64,000 nucleotides of DNA, taken from MH13 sp040219355 (GTDB lineage Bacteria > Pseudomonadota > Alphaproteobacteria > Rhizobiales > MH13). Positions 1 to 8,253 of the stretch are shown here, piece by piece. The notes below the pieces were generated by a model, which saw nothing but the letters and a program-made list of their open reading frames with translations, did not search any database and was not told the DNA's origin. The stretch is from positions 124,001 to 188,000 of the forward strand of contig JAVJSN010000014.1 of assembly GCA_040219355.1 (NCBI GenBank), in the 5' to 3' direction. The first letter of the stretch is position 1. Each line of letters opens with the position of its first letter. Position numbers and translations under genes: made by a program.

Positions 1-47
1 TATGCCCGTAGATATCCGCACCCGCGTACAAACCCGCTTGAGGCAAA

Positions 48-359
48 ATGGCGTCTTACCGTCTAACACATAAGGCGGAAGATGACCTTGACCGGATTTA
101 TGAGCGCGGCATTCGTGAGTTCGGGCTGCATCAAGCCGATGTATTTTACGACGGGTTGATCGCGCGATTTGACCACATCGCCGCTGCGCCTCTTCTTTAT
201 CCGGCGGTTGACTTCATTCGGCCCGGCTATCGCCGCAGCGTTTATGAACGCCTTTCCATCTATTATCGCATAGATGGTGAAAAGGTCGTCATCTCCCGGC
301 TCATAGAAAAGCAGCTAGCGATTGTCGATGAGGAGCTGAACGATGACACGAGCAACTAA
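48..359 (+). CDS. ParE/RelE-type toxin of a toxin-antitoxin system
   Basis: The 103-residue protein has the small, basic fold pattern of the RelE/ParE toxin family: an N-terminal YRLTHKAEDDL segment, a central LIARFDHIAAAP helix, and a C-terminal YRRSVYERLSIYYRI then VVISRLI strand block. ParE toxins usually act on DNA gyrase, and RelE relatives cleave mRNA; the sequence alone does not decide between them. A GAGG Shine-Dalgarno lies just before the ATG. The antitoxin would normally lie directly upstream and overlap by a few bases. Only about 47 bases are visible there, with two frames open across the window edge (stops at 64-66 and 71-73), so the antitoxin cannot be identified. Decayed mobile DNA follows downstream. 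Confidence 0.8.
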   Translation: MASYRLTHKAEDDLDRIYERGIREFGLHQADVFYDGLIARFDHIAAAPLLYPAVDFIRPGYRRSVYERLSIYYRIDGEKVVISRLIEKQLAIVDEELNDDTSN

Positions 360-394
360 GGCTCTGGACAAACAAGTTCGTCGTCTTGGGAGAG

Positions 395-514
395 CTATGG
401 ATTTTGATTCTCACCAAAATCCGGCAGGGAACTCAAAATTGCTTCCCAGTCTTCCAGGTCTTTGAAAATATCATCGATATGGTTCGGACTCTCTCCCAGC
501 AGGTCCGCCACACT
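395..514 (-). pseudogene. short coding remnant, unassigned
   Basis: On the minus strand a frame ending in TAG at 395-397 reads as plausible protein (VADLLGESPNHIDDIF, then EDWEAILSSLPDFGENQNP). It has no start codon of its own and no intact upstream part. It looks like the C-terminal end of a broken gene in a decayed stretch. I do not recognise the family. Confidence 0.3.
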
Positions 515-885
515 TTAACGTATTGATATGAATAGACATTTCGATTGAGAGCCGATCCAGAATTTGCGGCTCTTTTCCGGGAGTTAGCCAGGTGACACAT
601 GACGTTGGCGTTCCCTAGACCGGCCAGGTGCGCCCAACGGCGCTACAAAACCGCCGAAATCTCTTAGGTCGATGTTGGTGGTGCGACAAGACCCGCGCCG
701 GCGAGGCGCACCGCACCGAACTCCCTCTGGAGACCTGGGTAAGCGGCGTGATCGCGATCGCAGACGTGACACGCGAGATTGATCAGATCCGGATACCCTT
801 CAATCCATCGAGCGAGCAACTTGACGGCGCGCGCAGGTGCGGGCGGATCTGCCCCTTCGCGTCTTGCAGGCGTGATGCAGGATCA

Positions 886-1570
886 CTAGATGCCGAGCAC
901 TGTCTGCTGCTTATTCCAATCCACCGGAACCCTTTGGTCGCTGGCGAGGCGCTTGGCGGTCAGATCGAGTGGATGCTGGTCACGCAAGATGGCGGTTACG
1001 ATGTACGGGCTGAGGAAGCCAAGCCGAAGGATGCGCGAGAGGTAGAAACTGCCGACACTGGCATCGGCGGCAAGCGCCGACATCGATTTTGAACCGCCGC
1101 ACATCGCCATGTTGCGATAAAGCTGCGCCTGGGCAAGAATCCGGTAGAGGCGGTGATCGGGCTTGCATCGGGCATCGTTGTCCACATCCTCAATTAGCAG
1201 CCGCATCTCCAATCCGGTGGGTTTGAGGCGCGCTGGTACGTATAGCACTATGTTGGCTGCGTTGTCTGTAGCCTCTGGCGCCAGCCCAGAACGTTCGGCA
1301 CCCTCCGCATGGATGGCCGCGATCCATCGCGACCCCAACTGGATGTCCAGTGTCTTGGGCAAAACGTCGAACCGTTCGATCAGCTTGGTGGGGATCGCAC
1401 GCTTTTCGTGCGGCAGGTGTAGAGACCATCGACAGGCGGCAAGCAGGCTGGGCTGCGCTGCCTTGCCGCCGGTCTCTAGCTCTACCCAGCTTGCAGCAAG
1501 AATCGGTTGAACACCGTCCCAAGGGACCTGGTCGATGATCTCCTGCTTGAGCCATATGTGGGTCGTCGCG
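886..1570 (-). pseudogene. remnant of a large serine recombinase, C-terminal part
   Basis: The minus frame is open from a TGA near 1570 to the stop at 886, about 228 codons, but its first usable start is a TTG at 1362. Its C-terminal third follows the tail of long serine recombinases: RLKPTGLEMRLLI, then a helix ending LAQAQLYRNM, then SFYLSRILRLGFLSPYIVTAIL, QHPLDLTAKRL and VPVDWNKQQTVLG. The N-terminal catalytic resolvase domain is absent, and sequence upstream changes frame (1482-1688). It is therefore a decayed recombinase from an old integrated element. The family call rests on the C-terminal motif order and is moderately sure; the first 90 codons are not clearly recombinase. Confidence 0.6.
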
Positions 1571-1874
1571 ACGCACGTTCAAACATGCACATAAGGCGTT
1601 CAGCGCTGTACCCGGTTCTCACCAGCTTGACGATCTCCTCCGCCAAAGTGCTTAGGTAACAGTTTCTGGTCCTCGGCATGAAAAACACCCTCTTTCACAA
1701 TCGGAAAAATGTCCGACAAACCGGGTAACTCCAACTTCAAAGCCGACAATCAGACAGGCTTTTCTCTCAGCAGTGCCATCTCCCCGCCGCGGCTTGGCGT
1801 TGATTGATAAAAATCAGCCGCTCGTCGGCGACCGCTTGCATTCTCCTGATCCTGGCAAGGGCGGGAACGTTTGC
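1571..1874. other. non-coding or decayed spacer before the acyl-CoA synthetase operon
   Basis: The left part (to about 1688) carries a minus-strand frame that may be the out-of-frame continuation of the recombinase remnant. The rest has no recognisable gene, and no promoter could be assigned. The operon promoter should lie in its right half. Confidence 0.4.
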
Positions 1875-3617
1875 ATGGACACAATCTTCAAAAAAAGTGC
1901 CGAGGAGCGGGCATCGGCTTCCATGCCGGACCCAGAACAGCTCCGCCAATCCTTCGAATGGAATGATGCTCTTTCGCTGCTCGATGGCCTGCCAGACGGC
2001 GGCTTGAACATCGGCTATGAGGCTGTGGATCGACATGTTGCGGGCGGTCACGGCGACCAAGTTGCATTATGCTGGTTCGGCAAGGACGGCAGCACGCGCA
2101 ACCTTTCCTATGCCGACATGGCAGGCTTGTCCTCGCGCTTCGCCAATGTCTTGAAAGATCATGGCTTGCACAAAGGCCATTCGCTGTTCGCAATGATGGG
2201 GCGCGTGCCTGAACTCTATGCAGCGGCCATCGGCACGCTGAAAGCCGGCGTTGTGTTCACGCCGCTGTTTTCGGCCTTCGGGCCTGAGCCCATCCGCACG
2301 CGCATGGAGATCGGCGAGGCCGATGTGCTGCTCACCACCGCCTCCATCTACAAACGCAAAATCGCAGCCTGGCGCGATGAGATTCCTTCGCTGAAGCTAG
2401 TTCTCATCGCCGGTGATGACGCGCCGGAAGGCTGTGTGGCCCTTGGTCCAGCGCTGGAGGCCGCTTCGGATGATTACGAGGTTGTGCGCACCGAGCCGGA
2501 AGACCCTGCGCTCATCCATTTCACCTCCGGCACCACCGGCAAGCCCAAGGGTGCGGTTCATGTGCATGGCGCGGTGATCTACCACGCTTTTTCGGGTCGC
2601 AACGCCTTGGAGCTCAAGCCCGGCACGATTTACTGGTGCACCGCTGATCCTGGATGGGTGACCGGCACGTCCTACGGCATTCTCTCGCCGCTGGTGAACC
2701 GCGTGACGATGATTGTCGATGAAGCCGAGTTCGATCTGGAACGCTGGTACAAAAGGATCGAGCGCGAAAAGGTCGAGGTCTGGTATTCGGCGCCGACGGC
2801 CATTCGCATGATGATGCGGGCAGGCGAGGAAGCCGCAGCGCCTTACGATTTCTCTTCGCTTACCTTTTTGGCCAGCGTCGGCGAGCCGCTTAACCCCGAA
2901 GCCGTTGTGTGGAGCCAGAAGGCTTTCGGGCGCCCGTTCCATGACAATTGGTGGCAGACCGAAACCGGCGGGATCATGATCGCCAACACCAAGGCGATGG
3001 ATGTTCATCCGGGGTCGATGGGCAAGCCGCTGCCCGGCATTGAGGCCGGGATTGTCAAACGTGAAAACGGTTCCCTGCGCGAGCTTGCCGCTGGCGAAAT
3101 AGGCGAGCTGGCGCTGCGACCGGGTTGGCCATCCATGATGCGCGCTTACCTTCACGAGAAGGCGCGTTACGACAAATGCTTTGTCGATGGCTGGTATCTT
3201 TCCGGCGATCTGGCGATGCGCGATGCCGATGGCAATTTCTGGTTCGTTGGACGCGCCGATGATCTGATCAAATCTTCTGGCCATTTGATTGGCCCGTTCG
3301 AGGTGGAAAGCGCGCTGATCGAGCATGAAGCCGTCGCCGAGGCCGGCGTGATTGGCGTGCCGGATGAAACAGCTGGCGAGGTGGTCAAGGCCTATGTCGT
3401 GCTCAACCCCGACTTCAAAAAGTCTGAGGAATTGGAGCGCGCTATTCGCGGCCATGCCCGCAAGAAGCTTGGGCCAGCCGTGGCACCACGCGAGATCGTT
3501 TTCCGCCAGACCCTACCCAAAACGCGATCCGGCAAAATCATGCGGCGCCTGCTCAAAGCGCGCGAACTGGGCCTGCCGGAAGGCGACATCTCAACCCTCG
3601 AAAGTGATGAAACATGA
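1875..3617 (+). CDS. AMP-forming acetyl/acyl-CoA synthetase-like ligase
   Basis: An ANL-superfamily adenylate-forming enzyme of about 580 residues, with the short archaeal/Bacillus-type acetyl-CoA synthetase architecture. Visible signatures are the P-loop-like FTSGTTGKPKGAVHVHGA, the NWWQTETGG motif that contacts the acyl pocket, SGDLAMRDADGNFWFVGRADD with the hinge Asp, and the catalytic Lys near the C-terminus in LPKTRSGKIMRR. It should activate acetate or a short acid to acyl-AMP and then acyl-CoA. The frame is open back to 1773, but the ATG at 1875 fits the family N-terminus. The stop overlaps the next start (ATGA), so it is translationally coupled to the E1 gene. In this context the acyl product may feed the E2 or the carrier protein. 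Confidence 0.85.
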   Translation: MDTIFKKSAEERASASMPDPEQLRQSFEWNDALSLLDGLPDGGLNIGYEAVDRHVAGGHGDQVALCWFGKDGSTRNLSYADMAGLSSRFANVLKDHGLHKGHSLFAMMGRVPELYAAAIGTLKAGVVFTPLFSAFGPEPIRTRMEIGEADVLLTTASIYKRKIAAWRDEIPSLKLVLIAGDDAPEGCVALGPALEAASDDYEVVRTEPEDPALIHFTSGTTGKPKGAVHVHGAVIYHAFSGRNALELKPGTIYWCTADPGWVTGTSYGILSPLVNRVTMIVDEAEFDLERWYKRIEREKVEVWYSAPTAIRMMMRAGEEAAAPYDFSSLTFLASVGEPLNPEAVVWSQKAFGRPFHDNWWQTETGGIMIANTKAMDVHPGSMGKPLPGIEAGIVKRENGSLRELAAGEIGELALRPGWPSMMRAYLHEKARYDKCFVDGWYLSGDLAMRDADGNFWFVGRADDLIKSSGHLIGPFEVESALIEHEAVAEAGVIGVPDETAGEVVKAYVVLNPDFKKSEELERAIRGHARKKLGPAVAPREIVFRQTLPKTRSGKIMRRLLKARELGLPEGDISTLESDET

Positions 3618-5620
3618 GTGTGATCGACCGACCGCGCCTGGACCATGCGCATGTGCTGGACCTGCTCACCCACATGGTCCGTATTCGCCGGTTTGAGGAC
3701 AAATGCGCCGAGCTCTACACCCAGCAAAAGATCCGTGGGTTCCTGCACCTTTATGATGGTGAGGAGGCGATCGCTTCGGGCATCATCCCAGTTTTGACGG
3801 CCAACGACCGCATTGTCGCAACGTACCGCGAACATGGCCACGCGCTGGTGCGCGGCATCCCGATGACGACCGTGATGGCGGAGATGTACGGCAAGGCGGA
3901 AGGCTGCTCGGGTGGCCGCGGAGGGTCGATGCATCTGTTTGACAAGGCCACCAATTTCTATGGCGGCAATGCGATTGTTGGTGGCGGTTTGCCGTTGGCT
4001 GGCGGGCTGGCGCTGGCCGACGCGATGCAGGGCCAAAGCCAAGAACGCAACAATGTCACGGCCTGTTTTTTTGGTGAGGGCGCCGTAGCCGAGGGTGAGT
4101 TCCATGAGACGCTCAACCTTGCCAGCCTTTGGAATCTACCTGTTCTCTTCGTCTGCGAAAACAACGGCTACGCGATGGGCTCAGCGATCGCGCGCACTGA
4201 GGCTGAAACCGATATTCACCTCAAAGCTGCTGGCTATGGCATCGCATCCGAAGTGGTCGATGGCATGGATGTGGTGGCCGTCGAGGCGGCCGCGCGGCGT
4301 GCCGTGCAGCGGATCCGGGAAACACGCGCGCCCGTGTTCTTGGAATGCCGGACCTACCGGTTCCGCGCCCATTCCATGTTCGATGCACAGCTTTACCGTC
4401 CCAAGGATGAAGTGGAGCAATGGCGGGACAAAGGCCCCATTGTTCGTTTCCAGGGATGGCTACTGGAAAACAAACTGATCCACGAAGACGACATCGCCAA
4501 GATCGAGGCCGATGCCGATGCCGAAATCGCTGAGGCTGTCGCCTTTGCCGAGGCGGGAACCTGGGAGCCGGTTGAGGACCTGGAGAAGTATGTCCTTGGC
4601 GAGCAGCCCAAACCTCCACCGCCTGCCCAACCGTCCGGCGAAACCGTTGAGGTCACCTACCGCGAAGCGGTCAAGCAGGCGATTGAAGAAGCAATCAAAC
4701 GTGATGATCGGGTCTTTCTGATGGGCGAGGATGTTGGCGCCTATGGCGGTTGCTATGCCGTGACCAAGGGGCTCATGGAGCAACTGGGTGAAGACCGCAT
4801 TCGCGATACCCCCCTGTCGGAGTCCGGGTTCACGGGTGCCGGCATTGGCGCGGCTGCCGCCGGCATGCGGCCCATTGTGGAGCTGATGACGGTCAACTTT
4901 AGCCTTTTGGCGCTCGACCAGATTTTGAACACTGCTGCTACCATGCGGCACATGTCGGGTGGTGCCTTTGGCGTACCGCTTGTCATCCGTATGGCCACAG
5001 GCGCGGGCAAACAGTTGGCCGCCCAACACTCGCATTCGCTGGAAGGTTGGTACGCACACATTCCTGGATTGAAGGTGCTTGCGCCGGCCACCGTCGAAGA
5101 TGCGCGTGGCATGCTTTGGACCGCGCTTGAAGATCCCGATCCGGTTCTGATCTTTGAAAATGTCATGCTTTACAACCGCACCGGCATGCTCGACACGAAT
5201 GCGGGGGCCGTGGACATCAGCAAAGCCGCCATCCGTCGGCCCGGCAAGGACATCTCGTTGATCACCTATGGTGGGTCGCTGCACAAAGTGATGGAGGCTG
5301 CTGACCTGTTGGCCGCCGAGGGCATCGAGGCGGAAGTTATCGATCTGCGCACCCTGCGTCCGGTGGATGATGAAACCATTTTGGGCTCGCTGGCGCGCAC
5401 GCGCCGGGCACTGATTGTCGACGAAGGCTGGCGCACAGGATCGCTGGCAGCTGAGATATCTGCACGGATCATGGAACAGGGCTTTTGGCATCTGGATGCG
5501 CCGGTCGGCAGGTTGTGTTCAAGCGAGGTTCCGATCCCCTATCCCAAACATCTGGAGGACGCCGCGATCCCGCAAACGCCGAGCATCGTTGCGGCCGCGA
5601 AGTCGGTTGTGGGACGCTAG
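3614..5620 (+). CDS. 2-oxoacid dehydrogenase E1, alpha and beta subunits fused
   Basis: At 668 residues this is one chain carrying both halves of a heterotetrameric thiamine-diphosphate E1 (pyruvate, acetoin or branched-chain type). Residues 1 to about 330 are alpha: GGRGGSMHLFDKATNFYGG and the ThDP/Mg motif GEGAVAEGEFHE ending at ENNGYAMGS. From about residue 345 the beta half begins (VTYREAVKQAIEEAI, LMGEDVGAYGG) and continues through the HSLEGWYAHIPGLKV region. A linker rich in Pro (KPPPPAQPSGE) joins them. The enzyme would decarboxylate a 2-oxoacid or cleave acetoin and pass the acyl group to the lipoyl E2 encoded next. The start overlaps the ligase stop by four bases. The substrate cannot be read from sequence. 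Confidence 0.88.
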   Translation: MSVIDRPRLDHAHVLDLLTHMVRIRRFEDKCAELYTQQKIRGFLHLYDGEEAIASGIIPVLTANDRIVATYREHGHALVRGIPMTTVMAEMYGKAEGCSGGRGGSMHLFDKATNFYGGNAIVGGGLPLAGGLALADAMQGQSQERNNVTACFFGEGAVAEGEFHETLNLASLWNLPVLFVCENNGYAMGSAIARTEAETDIHLKAAGYGIASEVVDGMDVVAVEAAARRAVQRIRETRAPVFLECRTYRFRAHSMFDAQLYRPKDEVEQWRDKGPIVRFQGWLLENKLIHEDDIAKIEADADAEIAEAVAFAEAGTWEPVEDLEKYVLGEQPKPPPPAQPSGETVEVTYREAVKQAIEEAIKRDDRVFLMGEDVGAYGGCYAVTKGLMEQLGEDRIRDTPLSESGFTGAGIGAAAAGMRPIVELMTVNFSLLALDQILNTAATMRHMSGGAFGVPLVIRMATGAGKQLAAQHSHSLEGWYAHIPGLKVLAPATVEDARGMLWTALEDPDPVLIFENVMLYNRTGMLDTNAGAVDISKAAIRRPGKDISLITYGGSLHKVMEAADLLAAEGIEAEVIDLRTLRPVDDETILGSLARTRRALIVDEGWRTGSLAAEISARIMEQGFWHLDAPVGRLCSSEVPIPYPKHLEDAAIPQTPSIVAAAKSVVGR

Positions 5621-5622
5621 CG

Positions 5623-6855
5623 ATGGGTGTGTTCGAGATGCCGTCTCTGGGCGCCGACATGGAAGCCGGGACGCTGGTCGAGTGGATGGTCAAGCCTGGC
5701 GACGCAGTAAAGCGCGGCGATGTCGTTGCAGTCGTTGAGACCCAGAAGGGTGCCATCGAGATTGAGACCTTTCAGGCCGGCACGGTGCATCATCTGGAGG
5801 CTGACCTGGGGCAGAAACTGCCCGTCGGTGCGCCGCTGGCGGTGATCCTTGGCGATGGCGAAGAAGCACCTGCCGAACCTGTCGCCGCACCAGAAGAGGC
5901 TCGTGCGGAACCGGTACAGCCCGCGGCTCCTCAGCCTCCGCCACCGCCCGAGCCGGTCACTGCACCGGCGACCGCGCCTCCAGAGCCTACACAAGCGGTA
6001 CCGCCACCGGCTGGTCTGATGGCCTCGCCAGTCGCCCGGCGTCGTGCTGCCGAACTGGGTGTCGATCTAAGCCAGATCACTGGCACGGGACTTGGAGGTG
6101 CCATCCAGCTCGCCGATGTGGAAGCTGCGCATTCGGGCTCAGCGGAGTCCAAACCGGCTGAAGTAATCCCCGAGCGAAAACCAGCCTCGCCGATGGCCGA
6201 GATGCGCAAGGCGATTGCCGCAGCCATGTCCCGGTCAAAGCGTGAGATCCCGCATCTCTATGTCAGTCAGACGCTTGATTTGGAGCCGGCCACGCAATGG
6301 CTCGCCAAGGCAAATCAAGGACGCGATCCAGCCTCCAGGTTGCTGATGGGGGCGCTGTTCGTGCGCGCGACCGCATTGGCTGCCGCCAAGGTTTCCATGG
6401 TCAATGGACAGTACGTCGGCGACCCCTTCGAACCGACCAAAAGCGTTCACGCCGGAGTCGCTGTCGCGTTGCGTGGCGGCGGACTCGTCGCGCCGGCGCT
6501 TATGGATGCGCAAGACCTCCGGCTAGACGAAACAATGAGCGGTATGCGCGACCTCGTCACGCGGGCGCGTGCTGGTCGGTTGCGCGGGTCAGAAATGACC
6601 ATGGGCACCATCACCATTTCAGCGCTTGGTGAAACAGGCGCCGAAGCCATGACCGGTGTTATCTTCCCGCCGCAGGTGGCGCTGCTTTGTATCGGCGCGC
6701 CGCAGCGCCGGCCCTGGGTGGTGGGCGACCAAGTGGAGCCGCGTCAGACCGTCACCGTCACTCTGTCGCTCGATCACCGGGTTGGAGACGGGCGGCAGGC
6801 GGCGCGATTCCTCAACGCCTTTGAGTCCTTTATGCAGGCCCCGGAGACCCTATGA
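5623..6855 (+). CDS. dihydrolipoamide acyltransferase (E2) of a 2-oxoacid dehydrogenase-like complex
   Basis: A 410-residue E2 in standard domain order. An N-terminal lipoyl domain has the lipoylated lysine at about residue 42 in ETQKGAIE. It is followed by a Pro/Ala/Glu-rich linker, a peripheral subunit-binding domain near residues 133-166 (SPVARRRAAELGVDLSQITGTG), a second short linker, and the acyltransferase domain with DHRVGDG (His about 385, Asp about 389). It takes the acyl group from E1 and transfers it to CoA, or possibly to the carrier protein encoded next. I chose the ATG at 5623, two bases after the E1 stop, because it begins the canonical lipoyl domain. No E3 gene lies in this operon, so dihydrolipoamide dehydrogenase must come from elsewhere. 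Confidence 0.88.
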   Translation: MGVFEMPSLGADMEAGTLVEWMVKPGDAVKRGDVVAVVETQKGAIEIETFQAGTVHHLEADLGQKLPVGAPLAVILGDGEEAPAEPVAAPEEARAEPVQPAAPQPPPPPEPVTAPATAPPEPTQAVPPPAGLMASPVARRRAAELGVDLSQITGTGLGGAIQLADVEAAHSGSAESKPAEVIPERKPASPMAEMRKAIAAAMSRSKREIPHLYVSQTLDLEPATQWLAKANQGRDPASRLLMGALFVRATALAAAKVSMVNGQYVGDPFEPTKSVHAGVAVALRGGGLVAPALMDAQDLRLDETMSGMRDLVTRARAGRLRGSEMTMGTITISALGETGAEAMTGVIFPPQVALLCIGAPQRRPWVVGDQVEPRQTVTVTLSLDHRVGDGRQAARFLNAFESFMQAPETL

Positions 6856-7112
6856 CCCCGCAAGAGATCCGCACCGTTTTCCTCATCGAGCTTTCCAAGA
6901 TCGCACCTGATATCGATCCATCGACGGTATCGGACGATGATCATATCCAGGATGACCTGGAACTGGATTCCATGGATGTGCTCAACCTGGTAACGGCGCT
7001 GCACGTGCGATTCGGGATCGACATCCCGGAGAGCGACTACCCGCAGATCGCAACACCAGCTCTGGCGGTTGCTTATCTGGCGAAAGCGGGTCGACAGGTG
7101 GGCTATGAATAG
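6852..7112 (+). CDS. acyl carrier protein
   Basis: A small acidic protein of 86 residues with the phosphopantetheine attachment motif LELDSMDVLNL (Ser about 40), preceded by the DDDHIQDDL loop typical of ACPs. It overlaps the E2 stop by four bases (ATGA), so it is coupled to the E2. ACPs normally carry acyl chains as thioesters for fatty acid, polyketide or lipid synthesis. A dedicated ACP inside a 2-oxoacid dehydrogenase operon suggests that the complex, or the ligase at the operon start, loads an acyl group onto this protein. That role is inference; the family call is firm. Confidence 0.88.
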   Translation: MTPQEIRTVFLIELSKIAPDIDPSTVSDDDHIQDDLELDSMDVLNLVTALHVRFGIDIPESDYPQIATPALAVAYLAKAGRQVGYE

Positions 7113-7271
7113 AGGTCAGCATTGAGCAAAAAAGCTTGAACCGAGAGAGGCAGCGAAAATAGCATGTTGGCTGATCATTCGGTGTCTGGGAAAAAATATG
7201 CCGGGCAAACCTTCATCCATCATCGAAGGGTGTGAAATCGTCACCCCAACGGCCGTTAACCGGGATGTCCG

Positions 7272-8087
7272 TCAGAACAGTTTCACGTGGACCTCCGTAA
7301 CGAAAGTCTGGTCGCTCATGGGTGGTCGGACGTAATCATGTTGTGGCGGTCTTTCTTCCAGAACGATCAGATCACGCTCGATCGTCTCGTAAGGGACCAT
7401 CGACAACAGATGGGAGATGCAGTTGATCCGAGCATGCTTCTTCACATCCGACTCCACAACATACCAAGGGCATTGCTTGATGTCCGTGTGAGCAAACATC
7501 ACATCTTTGGCCTCTGAATAGTCTACCCAGCGTTTGCGGCTCTCCAGGTCCATCGGGCTAAGCTTCCATTGCTTGTTTGGATCGTTGATCCGGTTTTGAA
7601 AGCGCCGCTCTTGTTCCTCGTCGCTTACCGAAAACCAATATTTGATCAATTGGACATCCGCGCGCACAAGCATGCGCTCGAATTCCGGGCAGCTTCGCAG
7701 GAACTCCAGATACTCCTCCTCGGTGCAAAACCCCATGACACGCTCCACGCCAGCACGATTGTACCAGGAGCGATCAAAGATCACGATTTCACCTGCTGCC
7801 GGCAGGTGCGGAACGTATCTTTGGAAATACCATTGCGTCTTTTCTCGCTCGGAGGGCGCAGGCAGCGCAACAACGGTACAGCCGCGAGGGTTCAACGCCT
7901 CAATGATGCGTTTTATGGTTCCGCCTTTGCCAGCCGCATCGCGCCCTTCGAACAGGATCGCCACCTTATGTCCCGTGATCTTGACCCATTCCTGCATCCG
8001 CACCAATTCCGTTTGCAGACGCGCTAGTTCTGCCAGATAGGTCTTATTTGAAAGCTTAGAGTCTTGCTGGCCGTGTTTGTGGCTCAT
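7272..8087 (-). CDS. ppk2: polyphosphate kinase 2
   Basis: A PPK2-family enzyme of 271 residues that transfers phosphate between polyphosphate and nucleoside di- or monophosphates. The Walker A motif is FEGRDAAGKGG, the Walker B-like motif is FDRSWYNRAGVERVMGF, and the lid segment contains RFQNRINDP. The frame is open to 8120, but the ATG at 8087 is preceded by GAGGTG at good distance and gives the usual short N-terminus. It faces the carrier-protein operon tail to tail. It lies beside a PiT transporter in the same orientation (166-base gap), a grouping that suggests phosphate storage and uptake. Confidence 0.93.
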   Translation of the reverse strand: MSHKHGQQDSKLSNKTYLAELARLQTELVRMQEWVKITGHKVAILFEGRDAAGKGGTIKRIIEALNPRGCTVVALPAPSEREKTQWYFQRYVPHLPAAGEIVIFDRSWYNRAGVERVMGFCTEEEYLEFLRSCPEFERMLVRADVQLIKYWFSVSDEEQERRFQNRINDPNKQWKLSPMDLESRKRWVDYSEAKDVMFAHTDIKQCPWYVVESDVKKHARINCISHLLSMVPYETIERDLIVLEERPPQHDYVRPPMSDQTFVTEVHVKLF

Positions 8088-8175
8088 GGCACACCTCGGT
8101 GGGACCAGATATGAAAGCAAGACGCAAGGCGGCCGCGCACGGTTGGTGAAAGCTTGGCGTCCGACGTCACGGTTC

Positions 8176-8220
8176 TAAGCGCCCCGCCTGACCCGGCCCC
8201 GGCTCAGGAAAAGGCGCTCG
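8176..8220 (-). other. imperfect dyad between pit and ppk2
   Basis: On the minus strand AGCGCC and CCTGA segments are mirrored by TCAGG and GGCGCT across a G/C-rich loop. There is no T-tract, so it may be a weak terminator, an attenuator or an mRNA-stabilising hairpin between the two phosphate genes. Confidence 0.35.
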
Positions 8221-8253
8221 CCCGATAGGGTTGAGATTTTCACGTTCGACGTG

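Noticed and set aside
628..1092. Plus-strand open frame of 154 codons
   Set aside because: It lies opposite the recombinase remnant, has no recognisable motif, and crosses decayed DNA.
2397..3455. Long minus-strand frame of 352 codons inside the acyl-CoA ligase gene
   Set aside because: It is a shadow of the codon bias of the real gene; it has no family pattern and the ligase motifs are intact on the other strand.
4460..5491. Minus-strand frame of 343 codons inside the E1 gene
   Set aside because: It is a shadow of the E1 beta half, with histidine/arginine-rich composition and no motif.
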